Notes under the pieces: model-generated | Database searches by the model: none | Told to the model about the DNA's origin: nothing | Seen by the model: the letters and a program-made list of their open reading frames with translations, nothing else | Made by a program: the position numbers and the translations under genes | NCBI GenBank assembly: GCA_943323705.2 | Contig: CALPIT020000033.1 | Location: 1 to 15,290 of the forward strand | DNA length: 15,290 nt | DNA from: Streptomyces griseus | GTDB taxonomy: Bacteria; Bacteroidota; Bacteroidia; Chitinophagales; Chitinophagaceae | Direction: 5' to 3' | In this document: piece after piece, positions 6,626 through 14,054 of the stretch | How positions within the stretch are numbered: position 1 is the first letter of the stretch | Layout of the letters: each line of letters begins with the position of its first letter

Positions 6626-6958
6626 ATGCATCAACTCACCATAACCGAAGCCCAAACAAAAGTAGACGAGTGGATAAAAACAATAGGAGTGCGCTATTTC
6701 AGTGAATTGACCAATTTGGGAATACTTATGGAAGAAGTTGGCGAATTGAGCAGACTGATGGTCAGAAAGTATGGCGAACAATCTTTTAAAGAATCCGACA
6801 AAGGAAAAGAAATGGCAGATGAAATGGCCGACGTACTTTGGGTGTTGATTTGTCTTGCAAACCAAACAGGTGTAGATCTGAATGAAGCCCTTCAAAAAAA
6901 CATAGAAAAAAAGACATTGAGGGATGGGGATAGGCACAGGCAGAATGAGAAGTTGTAA
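6626..6958 (+). CDS. MazG-like nucleotide pyrophosphohydrolase
   Basis: A 110-residue all-alpha NTP pyrophosphohydrolase of the MazG superfamily, expected to cleave (d)NTPs to NMP and pyrophosphate with Mg2+. The metal-binding signature is visible: MEEVGEL (E36, E37, E40) on one helix and DEMADVLW (E66, D69) on the next, the EExxE...ExxD pattern. It is a single-domain form, far shorter than E. coli MazG, and ends with basic KKTLRDGDRHRQNEKL, which is usual for the Bacteroidota members. The ATG at 6626 is preceded only by the AT repeat. The substrate cannot be told from sequence; nucleotide-pool cleaning or a role in stress are both known for the superfamily. Confidence 0.88.
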   Translation: MHQLTITEAQTKVDEWIKTIGVRYFSELTNLGILMEEVGELSRLMVRKYGEQSFKESDKGKEMADEMADVLWVLICLANQTGVDLNEALQKNIEKKTLRDGDRHRQNEKL

Positions 6959-7014
6959 GAAAATTTTGATTAGCTGGATAGGCTGGATTCTAGATACTTG
7001 ATTTTAGATTCAAT

Positions 7015-7085
7015 AACCATTAAACCAGCGAAGCGGCTTAAACCATTAAACCATAAACACCAAACAAACCACAAACCATAAACAA
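7015..7085. repeat. AAACCAT-type low-complexity repeat before the PhoD-like gene
   Basis: The 13-mer AACCATTAAACCA occurs at 7015-7027 and again at 7041-7053, separated by 13 bases, and is followed by degenerate AAACCA/AAACAAACCA units up to the start codon at 7091. It fills most of the 132-bp gap. No promoter box was recognised in it. Confidence 0.45.
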
Positions 7086-7090
7086 CAAAC

Positions 7091-8449
7091 ATGCGTAAAC
7101 TCTCAACCATAATCCTCCTCTTACTTTCACTAACTACTTATTCCCAATCCCCCAATTTAATAAGCGGTCCATGGGCAGGAAATGTAGAATTAAGAACAGC
7201 ATCAATTTGGCTAGAAGTATCATCAGCGGTAAAGAATGTTGCTGTAAGCTATTTTCCCATGAATGAACTGTCATCAAAAGACAATCGTACAACCGTAAAA
7301 TATAAAGGTGAGTTGGGAAAATCTTTTAATCCTATAAAAATCGAATTGAATGGATTGGAATTTGGTACTACATATAAATATGATGTCTTAATAGATGGAA
7401 AAAAAGAGTCATTCCCCTTTGAAACAAAATTCACCACAAAAGATTTATGGCAATGGAGAAAGCCTGCACCAGATTTTAGTTTTTTAACCGGAAGTTGTGC
7501 TTATTTCAATGAGCCAAAATTTGACAGACCCGGAAAGTCTTATGGTGGAGATTCTTCTATCTTCGAAACAATGGCCAATACAAAATCAGATTTTCATATT
7601 TGGTTGGGTGACAATTGGTACACAAGAGAAGTTGATTATTCATCAGCTTGGGGATTGAATTACAGAGCATCTCACGACAGGGCTACCCCAATTTTACAAA
7701 AGTTTATGGCGAGTATGCCTCATTATGCAATTTGGGATGATCATGATTATGGACCCAATGATGCTGGAGCTCATTATTTATTAAAAGAAAAAACCAGAGA
7801 AGTATTTAACAACTATTGGTTAAATCCAACAGCCGGAGAAGACAATAAAGGTATTTATTCACAGTTTAGTTATGGCGATGTCGATTTCTTTTTAACCGAT
7901 GACAGGTATTTTCGGTCAGACCCTAATCAACCCGATAGTATTAATGGTATCCCAAATACAGAAAAAAAATATTTTGGCACCCAACAAATGCAATGGTTAC
8001 AAAATGCACTTTTGTTTAGTAAGGCACCTTTCAAAATTATTGTAACCGGTAGCCAGGTTTTAAACCCAAACAATAAATATGAATGCATGCAGGAATATTC
8101 CTTTGAGTATAATCAATTATTAAATTTCCTGACAATTAAACAAATAAAAGGCGTGCTCTTTCTAACAGGAGATCGTCATCACAGCGAAATCATCAAATAC
8201 AATAGGGAAAACTTATATCCCCTTTATGACATTACCGTATCTCCATATACTTCAGGAGTCAGCAAAGTAAATGGAGTTGAATTAAACAATCCTTTCAGAG
8301 AACCCAATACATTAATCGAAGCACAGAATTTTGCAAAAATATCTTTCAGCGGCAAAAAAAATGAAAGAGTAATGAAAGTTACATTCATTGGAATAAAAGG
8401 TGAAACACTTGCAGAATGGAGCATCGACGAAAAAGAAATTAGAAATTAA
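7091..8449 (+). CDS. Exported PhoD-like metallophosphatase
   Basis: A 452-residue protein with a Sec-type signal peptide (MRKLSTIILLLLSLTTYSQS, cleavage near residue 19), an N-terminal Ig/fibronectin-like domain (about 20-115, in the position of the PhoD N-terminal domain) and a calcineurin-like phosphatase domain of the PhoD family (PF09423). Metal-site motifs in order are TGSC (133-136), WLGDNWY (171-177), IWDDHDYGPND (214-224) and LTGDRHHSE (358-366). The expected role is hydrolysis of phosphomono- or diesters in the periplasm or at the cell surface, with bound Fe and Ca as in PhoD, possibly for phosphate supply. No PHO box or phosphate-regulated neighbour is visible, so physiological control is open. 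It is followed after 86 bp by the YcxB-like gene. Confidence 0.88.
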   Translation: MRKLSTIILLLLSLTTYSQSPNLISGPWAGNVELRTASIWLEVSSAVKNVAVSYFPMNELSSKDNRTTVKYKGELGKSFNPIKIELNGLEFGTTYKYDVLIDGKKESFPFETKFTTKDLWQWRKPAPDFSFLTGSCAYFNEPKFDRPGKSYGGDSSIFETMANTKSDFHIWLGDNWYTREVDYSSAWGLNYRASHDRATPILQKFMASMPHYAIWDDHDYGPNDAGAHYLLKEKTREVFNNYWLNPTAGEDNKGIYSQFSYGDVDFFLTDDRYFRSDPNQPDSINGIPNTEKKYFGTQQMQWLQNALLFSKAPFKIIVTGSQVLNPNNKYECMQEYSFEYNQLLNFLTIKQIKGVLFLTGDRHHSEIIKYNRENLYPLYDITVSPYTSGVSKVNGVELNNPFREPNTLIEAQNFAKISFSGKKNERVMKVTFIGIKGETLAEWSIDEKEIRN

Positions 8450-8487
8450 AAAATCAAAATTAATTTTTTTAAAAAATTGCTCACAAC

Positions 8488-8517
8488 TTCCCCCTTCGGG
8501 GGATTGAGGGGGCTTCC
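8488..8517. repeat. G-rich dispersed intergenic repeat, copy 2
   Basis: Contains a C-run/G-run hairpin (8490-8502) whose RNA would be closed by a UUCG-type loop, then ATTGA and a second G-run with GGCTTCC. It shares its order of parts with the element at 2372-2420. As a hairpin after the PhoD-like gene it might slow polymerase, but no U-run follows, so it is not called a terminator. Confidence 0.5.
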
Positions 8518-8535
8518 AAACAACAAACAAAACAA

Positions 8536-9018
8536 ATGGCCCCAATAACTTTCCAATACGACAAACAAAAAACAATTCAGGCACTTCGTTATCACTTCAT
8601 CACAAGAAAAGAAATTAAAGTAATGATGATTCTGGTGAATGTATTTGCCATATTCTCTGCCGCACTCTTCTTCTTTAAAAAAATATCCCCGGTTGCATTT
8701 TTATTAAGCTCTTTTTTATGGGTAATGATGATGCTGTTGTTTTGGTTTTTATTGCCTAGAATTGTTTATAAGAAATCACCTTCATTCAAACAGGCTTTTA
8801 AATTGTCATTTACAGAAGTAGCATTGACATTAGAAACCGGCACAGCCTCGAGAAATTTTAATTGGAAAGAGTTCAGCTCATGGATCGAAAGTCCACATTT
8901 TATTCACTTATATTTTACAAGCAAATCATTTTTTCTAATACCTAAAGATGAATTGGCAGAAGAAACAGATTCATTAAGAAGATTGTGCAAAGAAAAAATC
9001 GCACCGAAAACCCTCTAA
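8536..9018 (+). CDS. Small membrane protein with YcxB-like C-terminal domain
   Basis: A 160-residue protein with two hydrophobic helices in tandem (about 28-47 and 51-74) split by the short basic turn KKISP, so that both ends are probably cytoplasmic. The soluble C-terminal half (about 85-150) has the beta-rich pattern LSFTEVALTLET...NFNWKEFSSWIESPHFIHLYFTSKSFFLIPKDEL, which is typical of YcxB-like proteins (PF14317), where a membrane anchor is followed by a small domain of unknown function. The start ATG at 8536 lies 18 bp after the G-rich repeat, and no start inside the N-terminal region looks better. Function is unknown. It converges with the acetyltransferase gene across a C-rich repeat. 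Confidence 0.8.
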   Translation: MAPITFQYDKQKTIQALRYHFITRKEIKVMMILVNVFAIFSAALFFFKKISPVAFLLSSFLWVMMMLLFWFLLPRIVYKKSPSFKQAFKLSFTEVALTLETGTASRNFNWKEFSSWIESPHFIHLYFTSKSFFLIPKDELAEETDSLRRLCKEKIAPKTL

Positions 9019-9026
9019 AACTTTAA

Positions 9027-9102
9027 TCCCCAATTCCCCAATTCCTAATTCCTAATTCCTCAACTCCCAATCCCCAACTCCCAATCCCCAACTCCCAATT
9101 CC
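9027..9102. repeat. C-rich tandem repeat between convergent genes
   Basis: Three near-perfect 14-bp units CAACTCCCAATCCC start at 9061, 9075 and 9089. They are preceded by shorter TCCCCAAT and TCCTAAT units from 9027. The strand is nearly free of G. The block lies between the ends of the YcxB-like gene and the GNAT gene and has no recognisable hairpin terminator. Confidence 0.75.
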
Positions 9103-9112
9103 TCAAAAACCG

Positions 9113-9544
9113 CTACTCCAACTCTTTTTCCATAACACGATGAGGTAAATTAACTTCAAAAAACTCGTCTCCTTTAGGCCGGTATCCAAATTTTTCGTAA
9201 AAACCAATAGCTGTATTTCGAGCGTGCATAATCATATATCTAAACCCTTTATCTATAGCTATGTTTTCGGCAAATGTCATTATCGATGCGCCAATGCCTT
9301 TACCCTGTAATGTGTCTAAAACCGCCATTTGCCTTAACCTGATTTTTTCTTTATCAATCGCACTCAATACACAGCAACCCAGAATTAAATCTTCATCAAA
9401 AGCAGCAATTAGAATTTCGTTCTTTTCTTTGCTCAATTCTTCTTCAGTAAAACTAAGCCCGAGTGGTTGCCTGAGAATTTGCTTTCTCAAAACAATCATT
9501 TTGTTATAATCTTCACTACCGTGATCTATTTGTTTTAATCCCAT
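9113..9544 (-). CDS. GNAT-family N-acetyltransferase
   Basis: A 143-residue single-domain acetyltransferase that uses acetyl-CoA. The acetyl-CoA motif A is clear: RLRQMAVLDTLQGKGIGASI (69-88), with the Q-x-x-G-I-G loop at 80-85, and motif B with GFYEKFGYRP (114-123), where a Tyr is the usual general acid. The N-terminal part (IVLRKQILRQPLGL) resembles the YjcF/ElaA-like branch, whose substrates are mostly unknown. The ATG start at 9544 is followed by the family-like MGLKQI. It is transcribed alone, convergent with the YcxB-like gene and divergent from acpP. No promoter was recognised upstream. The substrate cannot be inferred. Confidence 0.9.
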   Translation of the reverse strand: MGLKQIDHGSEDYNKMIVLRKQILRQPLGLSFTEEELSKEKNEILIAAFDEDLILGCCVLSAIDKEKIRLRQMAVLDTLQGKGIGASIMTFAENIAIDKGFRYMIMHARNTAIGFYEKFGYRPKGDEFFEVNLPHRVMEKELE

Positions 9545-9672
9545 AAAAATAGTTTTTGGTACTTTTTTAAAACTGAACCTTAATAAATATACGGAATTTT
9601 AAAAATTCAACCCGATTTAACACGTAAAATCACCAATGTGAAGAAATATTATGGATAACATTTTAGTATTTC

Positions 9673-9702
9673 TTTGTAATTAGTTCAAAAAGTATATTTT
9701 TG
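9673..9702 (+). promoter_or_regulatory. Primary-sigma promoter of the acpP operon
   Basis: TTTG at 9673-9676, an 18-nt spacer and TATTTTTG at 9695-9702 match the Bacteroidota promoter form TTTG-N(17-19)-TAnnTTTG at every fixed base. A transcription start about 7 nt later would give a leader near 22 nt to the acpP ATG at 9731. It is the best promoter match in the window and supports the phylum assignment. Confidence 0.8.
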
Positions 9703-9730
9703 CATCCGTATTTAACTAAATTTTATTACC

Positions 9731-9967
9731 ATGTCAGACATTGCAACAAGAGTAAAGAAAATTATTGTTGACAAATTAGGTGTTGATGAAGCTGAAGTAA
9801 CCCCTGAAGCATCATTCACTAATGATCTCGGTGCCGATAGCTTGGACACCGTAGAATTAATTATGGAATTTGAAAAAGAATTTAATATTTCTATTCCTGA
9901 TGAACAAGCTGAAACCATCACAACTGTTGGTCAAGCTGTTTCTTACTTGGAAGAAAACGCCAAGTAA
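9731..9967 (+). CDS. acpP: Acyl carrier protein
   Basis: A 78-residue acidic carrier that holds growing fatty acyl chains on a 4'-phosphopantetheine arm. The attachment site is Ser37 in GADSLDTVELIMEFE, and the protein has the expected four-helix pattern and length. It is first gene of the block, 30 bp ahead of fabF, with a strong promoter just upstream. The ATG at 9731 is unambiguous since MSDIATRVKKIIVDKLGV is the family N-terminus. Confidence 0.98.
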   Translation: MSDIATRVKKIIVDKLGVDEAEVTPEASFTNDLGADSLDTVELIMEFEKEFNISIPDEQAETITTVGQAVSYLEENAK

Positions 9968-9997
9968 TTTATCTTTTAATTTTCACAGGCAAATCGT

Positions 9998-11251
9998 ATG
10001 GATTTAAAACGTGTAGTCGTTACTGGATTAGGAGCCCTAACCCCTTTGGGAAGGACTGTTGATGAATATTGGCAGAACCTCGAAAATGGAGTTAGTGGTT
10101 GCGATTTTATTCAACAATTCGATGTTACTAAATTTAAAACCCGATTTGCTTGTGAGGTTAAAGATTTTGATGCTACTCAATACCTTGACAGAAAAGAAGC
10201 CAGAAAACTTGATCGCTATTGTCAATTTGCATTAATTGCAAGTGACGAAGCTGTTAAAGATGCCGGTATCAACAAAGAAAATGTTGATGTCGACAGAGTT
10301 GGTGTAATTTTCGCGAGTGGTATTGGAGGCTTGATTACGTTTCAAGAAGAAGTATTAAACTTCGCTGCAGGTGATGGAACGCCTCGTTTCAATCCTTTCT
10401 TCATTCCAAAAATGATCTTGGATATCGCTGCCGGACAAATATCTATGCGTCATGGATTCCGTGGACCTAATTACGCTGTTGTTAGTGCTTGTGCTTCGTC
10501 AACCAATGCCATCATTGATGCTTTCGATAACATCCGTTTAGGAAAAGCTGACATCATCATCACTGGTGGAAGTGAAGCGGTTATCAGCGCAGCAGGCCTT
10601 GGTGGATTCAATGCGATGAAAGCGTTAAGTGAAAGAAACGATGATCCTAAAACAGCTAGCCGTCCTTTTGATAAAGACAGAGACGGGTTTGTTATGGGTG
10701 AAGGTTCCGGAGCTTTAGTACTTGAAAGTCTTGAGCATGCTTTAGCAAGAGGAGCAAAAATTTATTGCGAAATTGCAGGTGGTGGGGCCACAGCAGATGC
10801 TCATCATATAACAGCACCACATCCAGAAGGACTTGGAGCTAACAATGTAATGAAAGTCGCATTAAAAGACGCAGGCATGAAACCTGAAGATATCAATTAC
10901 ATCAATGTTCATGGCACTTCTACGCCATTAGGTGATATCGCAGAAACAAAAGCTATTCTGAATGTTTTTGGTGATCATGCATACAATCTGAATATCAGTT
11001 CTACAAAAAGCATGACGGGTCACTGTTTGGGTGCTGCAGGTGCTTTAGAAGCATTGGCTTGTATTATGGCTGTTACGAAAGATATTATTCCTCCAACAAT
11101 TAATCATTTCACAGACGATCCTGATTTGGATCCTAATCTGAATTTTACATTCAACAAGGCTCAACATAAAGTTGTAAATGCCGCGTTGAGCAACACCTTT
11201 GGTTTTGGTGGTCACAATGCTTCTGTGATTGTGAAAAAATACAATCCTTAA
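9998..11251 (+). CDS. fabF: Beta-ketoacyl-ACP synthase II
   Basis: Condenses malonyl-ACP with acyl-ACP during fatty-acid elongation. The 417-residue thiolase-fold protein has the Cys-His-His catalytic triad: C165 in VVSACASSTNAI, H305 in INVHGTSTPLGD and H342 in SMTGHCLGAAGALEA. It also shows the N-terminal VVVTGLGALTPLG, and ends with the glycine-rich NTFGFGGHNASVIV segment. Length and motifs match KAS II rather than KAS III. It sits 30 bp after acpP, its substrate carrier, and is almost certainly cotranscribed with it. The start ATG at 9998 gives the normal N-terminus. Confidence 0.98.
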   Translation: MDLKRVVVTGLGALTPLGRTVDEYWQNLENGVSGCDFIQQFDVTKFKTRFACEVKDFDATQYLDRKEARKLDRYCQFALIASDEAVKDAGINKENVDVDRVGVIFASGIGGLITFQEEVLNFAAGDGTPRFNPFFIPKMILDIAAGQISMRHGFRGPNYAVVSACASSTNAIIDAFDNIRLGKADIIITGGSEAVISAAGLGGFNAMKALSERNDDPKTASRPFDKDRDGFVMGEGSGALVLESLEHALARGAKIYCEIAGGGATADAHHITAPHPEGLGANNVMKVALKDAGMKPEDINYINVHGTSTPLGDIAETKAILNVFGDHAYNLNISSTKSMTGHCLGAAGALEALACIMAVTKDIIPPTINHFTDDPDLDPNLNFTFNKAQHKVVNAALSNTFGFGGHNASVIVKKYNP

Positions 11252-11329
11252 TTTTTCTTCTTTAATTTATTACAATTCAAATTCTTTAAAATAGTTTAAT
11301 TTCGGTTAATCATTTTTTAAAGCATCACT

Positions 11330-12043
11330 TTGCAGTTTATCTTAAATTTATTTTCTCGTTCCCCTCAGCTGAAAGATTTTAAAAAACAGCTTGTTAATAT
11401 TCTTGGATTTACTCCAGGAAATCTTGCTTTATACAAAACTGCGTTAAGCCATCGTTCAGTGAGAGAAGGTGCTGATGAAAACAACGAAAGACTCGAGTTC
11501 TTAGGCGACGCTGTATTAAGCTCAGTTATTGCTCATTATCTTTTTAGAAAATATCCATACAAAGGTGAAGGTTTTCTCACCGAGATGAGAAGCAAAATGG
11601 TAAATCGCCAAAAACTAAATGAAATTGCATTAAAAATGGGCTTAAAAAAAATCACCTTTTATAATAAAGCTGACAATGCACTAAAGATTTCTCAAATTTT
11701 TGGAAATACGCTGGAAGCCTTAATAGGCGCGGTTTATTTAGATAAGGGCTATAAAAAAACACAACGTTGGGTAGAAGAATATATCATCATGCCCCATTTA
11801 TTCGCGGATGATCTCGAAGGAATTGAAATCAATATAAAAAACAAGTTGTATGGTTGGGCAAATAAGAATGGTAAGTCTGTAGAATTTGCAACATTAGATG
11901 AAAGCATTGAAAATGGACGAAGGTTGTTTACCATTGCTGCAACTGTTGATGGCCAAATTATTTCACAAGCAAAAGGCTTTAATAAAAAAGATGCAGGTCA
12001 TATTGCAGCTCAACTTGCAGTTGAAAAACTCGGATTAACCTAA
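11330..12043 (+). CDS. rnc: Ribonuclease III
   Basis: Endonuclease that cuts double-stranded RNA in rRNA processing and mRNA decay. The 237-residue protein has the RNase III domain (about 15-155) with the signature NERLEFLGDAVL (52-63) and TEMRSKMVNR (84-93), and a C-terminal double-stranded-RNA-binding domain (about 168-237) ending KKDAGHIAAQLAVEKLG. The start is TTG at 11330. The frame is closed by TAA at 11318-11320 and the next in-frame ATG lies inside the catalytic domain, so a non-ATG start is required. In GNTLEALIG the residue N126 stands where E. coli has the metal ligand Asp114, while E129, matching essential Glu117, is kept. It follows fabF by 78 bp in the acpP-fabF-rnc order common in this phylum. 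Confidence 0.96.
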   Translation: MQFILNLFSRSPQLKDFKKQLVNILGFTPGNLALYKTALSHRSVREGADENNERLEFLGDAVLSSVIAHYLFRKYPYKGEGFLTEMRSKMVNRQKLNEIALKMGLKKITFYNKADNALKISQIFGNTLEALIGAVYLDKGYKKTQRWVEEYIIMPHLFADDLEGIEINIKNKLYGWANKNGKSVEFATLDESIENGRRLFTIAATVDGQIISQAKGFNKKDAGHIAAQLAVEKLGLT

Positions 12044-12107
12044 AACATAATGAAATTATCCATAAGGGTTAGCTTGACTCGAAAATTTCGGGAGTAAAAG
12101 TCTTTTC

Positions 12108-12162
12108 AAAGTAAAAATTCAAAATTAAAAAACGGAAGTCTTCAATTTTTATTTTTTACTTT
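12108..12162. repeat. AT-rich inverted repeat before gpsA
   Basis: Arms at 12108-12126 and 12144-12162 are reverse complements at 17 of 19 positions around a 17-base loop that carries the only G/C-rich bases (ACGGAAGTC). The arms consist of the same AAAATTC-type words as the repeat at 6592-6625. As RNA this would be a long A-U hairpin after rnc; a weak terminator or processing site is possible, but no U-run clearly follows. Confidence 0.5.
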
Positions 12163-12186
12163 TAAATTTTGACTTAATCAATTAGT

Positions 12187-13224
12187 ATGAAATACGGAAT
12201 CATCGGCAGCGGAAGCTGGGGAACGGCAATAGCAAAAATACTTTCAGACAATGGTCATCATTTGTATTGGTGGAACCGAAGCGAAAGCGCAATTGAACAA
12301 TTTAAAAAAAGATCACACAATCCACAATATCTTTCTTCAGCAAGGTTTGATATGAATCTTTTGAGCTTGACTTCCAATTTGAATGAGGTGATTGATAATG
12401 CTGATGTTATCATTATTGCAGTTCCTTCTGCCTATGTTGTTGATGTGCTTTCTCAGTTACCAAAAGATATTTTTCAAAATAAAAAATTACTTTCTGCTGT
12501 TAAGGGAATTTTACCAGAAGAAAATTTACTGCTCAACGATTATTTAAACCAACATTTCGACGTTGCTTTGTCTGATTATTTCGCTGTAATGGGACCTTGT
12601 CATGCAGAAGAAGTCGCTGCAGAGAAATTGTCTTACCTTACTTTTTCAGGAATTGATGAACTGATGACAACTCAAATGGCAAATGATTTTAAATCTGCTT
12701 ATGTAAGAACGGTAGTAAACAAGGATATTTATGGGGTGCAATATGCAGCAATTTTAAAAAATATTTACGCAGTAGCTTCAGGCATTGCACACGGTTTGGA
12801 TTACGGCGATAATTTTTTAAGTGTTTTGATTGCCAACAGCGCAGATGAAATGGCAGGTTTTTTAAGAAAAGCGGGTATTATAAATGCAGAAGTTGGGTAT
12901 ATCGAGCATAAGAAAAATGCACAGGGAACAACTCACAACAATTACGCCGCATCTGTTTATTTGGGCGATTTATTAGTTACTTGTTATTCTTTACATAGCA
13001 GAAACAGAACTTTTGGAAACATGGTAGGCAAAGGCTATTCTGTAAAAGCAGCACAGCTTGAAATGAGCATGGTTGCTGAAGGTTACAATGCAGCACGTTG
13101 TATGTACAACATCAATCAAAAATTAAATGCCGACATGCCAATTGCTGAAACTGTTTATAAAATATTATGGCAAAACGAACCTTCTGAAATAGCTTTTAAA
13201 TCTATCGAAGATTTACTCGTTTGA
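12187..13224 (+). CDS. gpsA: Glycerol-3-phosphate dehydrogenase [NAD(P)+]
   Basis: Reduces dihydroxyacetone phosphate to sn-glycerol 3-phosphate, the backbone for phospholipid synthesis. The 345-residue protein begins with the Rossmann dinucleotide motif GIIGSGSWGTAIA (4-16), continues with IIIAVPS (75-81), SAVKGI with conserved K106, MGPCHAEEV (135-143; the Cys variant found in Bacteroidota instead of GPSHAEEV), and the catalytic Lys segment AAILKNIYAVASGIAHGLDYGDN (K191). The C-terminal all-alpha domain follows with MVAEGYNAARCMYN. The ATG at 12187 lies 143 bp after rnc. The stop codon TGA directly abuts the stop of the convergent outer-membrane gene with no intervening base. Confidence 0.97.
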   Translation: MKYGIIGSGSWGTAIAKILSDNGHHLYWWNRSESAIEQFKKRSHNPQYLSSARFDMNLLSLTSNLNEVIDNADVIIIAVPSAYVVDVLSQLPKDIFQNKKLLSAVKGILPEENLLLNDYLNQHFDVALSDYFAVMGPCHAEEVAAEKLSYLTFSGIDELMTTQMANDFKSAYVRTVVNKDIYGVQYAAILKNIYAVASGIAHGLDYGDNFLSVLIANSADEMAGFLRKAGIINAEVGYIEHKKNAQGTTHNNYAASVYLGDLLVTCYSLHSRNRTFGNMVGKGYSVKAAQLEMSMVAEGYNAARCMYNINQKLNADMPIAETVYKILWQNEPSEIAFKSIEDLLV

Positions 13225-14006
13225 TTAAAAATGATAGCCTACCTTAATACCAATATTGAAATTAAACAGCGTTTGTTTATAAGGTGCATATCCTTCAAAA
13301 ATATTAGTTCCACCTGTTGAATAATCATCCGCCAAATAATACTTCATTCCTTTAACATTGCGTATACCCAAACCGGTAGAGTAGTCAATTGAAATTCTAT
13401 CATAAACATCCTGATATCCAAACCACACCATCAGGTCTGAAATATTTTCATGTTCTTTTTTCTTAGATCCTAAATATTGATAATTAGGAGATGATATTGG
13501 GTCTGTGTTTGTATTCACTAATCCAGGTATTGTAAAATTGTAACGATAAAAATCGTATGAAACGCTCATATAACTGCCATCAGGGGCATCACTTTCAAAA
13601 TAAATTCGAGGCTGTATTGAAAACAAAAATCCTAAGTTTGATTTTCTATTGCCAAAATCTAAAGCACCATCCACTTGATCGGTTAATGAATTTTGACTCC
13701 AAGGATATTCCGGTTCTATAAAATTATCACTCACAGTTTGAATGGTATTTCTAACATAGTTTCTGCTTGTAATGCCCAACCCGCCTTGCACCGTAAAAAA
13801 ATCATTGATTACTCTCTCAATATAAATTGGAAAAGTGCCGGATGCAAATCCTAATGGGGCAATTTTTATTGTATTGTCTTCCCCGCTACTCTTTTTATGC
13901 TTTTTGTCATATTGGCGATGAGGTAAATCTACAATTATTTAGTGTCTTTTTGCGCAAACGTGAAGGTTGATGAAAAGGTAAAAAGCAAACAAAAGATAGA
14001 CTTCAT
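13225..14006 (-). pseudogene. Outer-membrane beta-barrel protein gene, broken by a one-base frameshift after the signal peptide
   Basis: Two frames together make one protein. From ATG 14006 the reading is MKSIFCLLFTFSSTFTFAQK plus DTK and a TAA at 13935-13937: a classic signal peptide that stops after 23 codons. The frame shifted by one base is open from 13938 down to the stop at 13225-13227 and encodes a barrel starting IIVDLPHRQYDKKHKKSS and APLGFASGTFPIYIERVINDFFTVQGG, with alternating Tyr/Phe-rich strands and a terminal Phe (GIKVGYHF), as in outer-membrane barrels. One extra A in the AAA at 13938-13940 would join them into 260 residues. No ATG in the barrel frame lies upstream of the conserved part; the GTG at 13791 would cut off the first strand and the export signal. 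Either a recent mutation or a sequencing/assembly error explains this. The exact family and cargo are not recognised. It follows hemW by 48 bp on the same strand. Confidence 0.75.
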
Positions 14007-14023
14007 AAAAAAAATTTAGTCCG

Positions 14024-14031
14024 CAAAAATA
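14024..14031 (-). promoter_or_regulatory. Candidate -7 box of the outer-membrane protein gene
   Basis: Reverse-strand TATTTTTG followed by CGG matches TAnnTTTG fully. It lies in the 48-bp gap after hemW, 17 nt before the ATG at 14006, leaving a leader of about 11 nt. No TTTG is found at the expected -33 spacing (a TTG lies 11 nt upstream), so the call is tentative. Confidence 0.4.
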
Positions 14032-14054
14032 TAGGTTAACAGCAATATAATCTA

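Noticed and set aside
6605..6937. 110-codon reverse-strand frame opposite the MazG-like gene
   Set aside because: The plus-strand product has the full MazG metal-binding pattern, while the reverse product shows no recognisable features.
13935..13945. Programmed frameshift or phase-variable tract in the outer-membrane protein gene
   Set aside because: The A run is only three bases and no slippery heptamer or long homopolymer is present, so mutation or sequence error is simpler.
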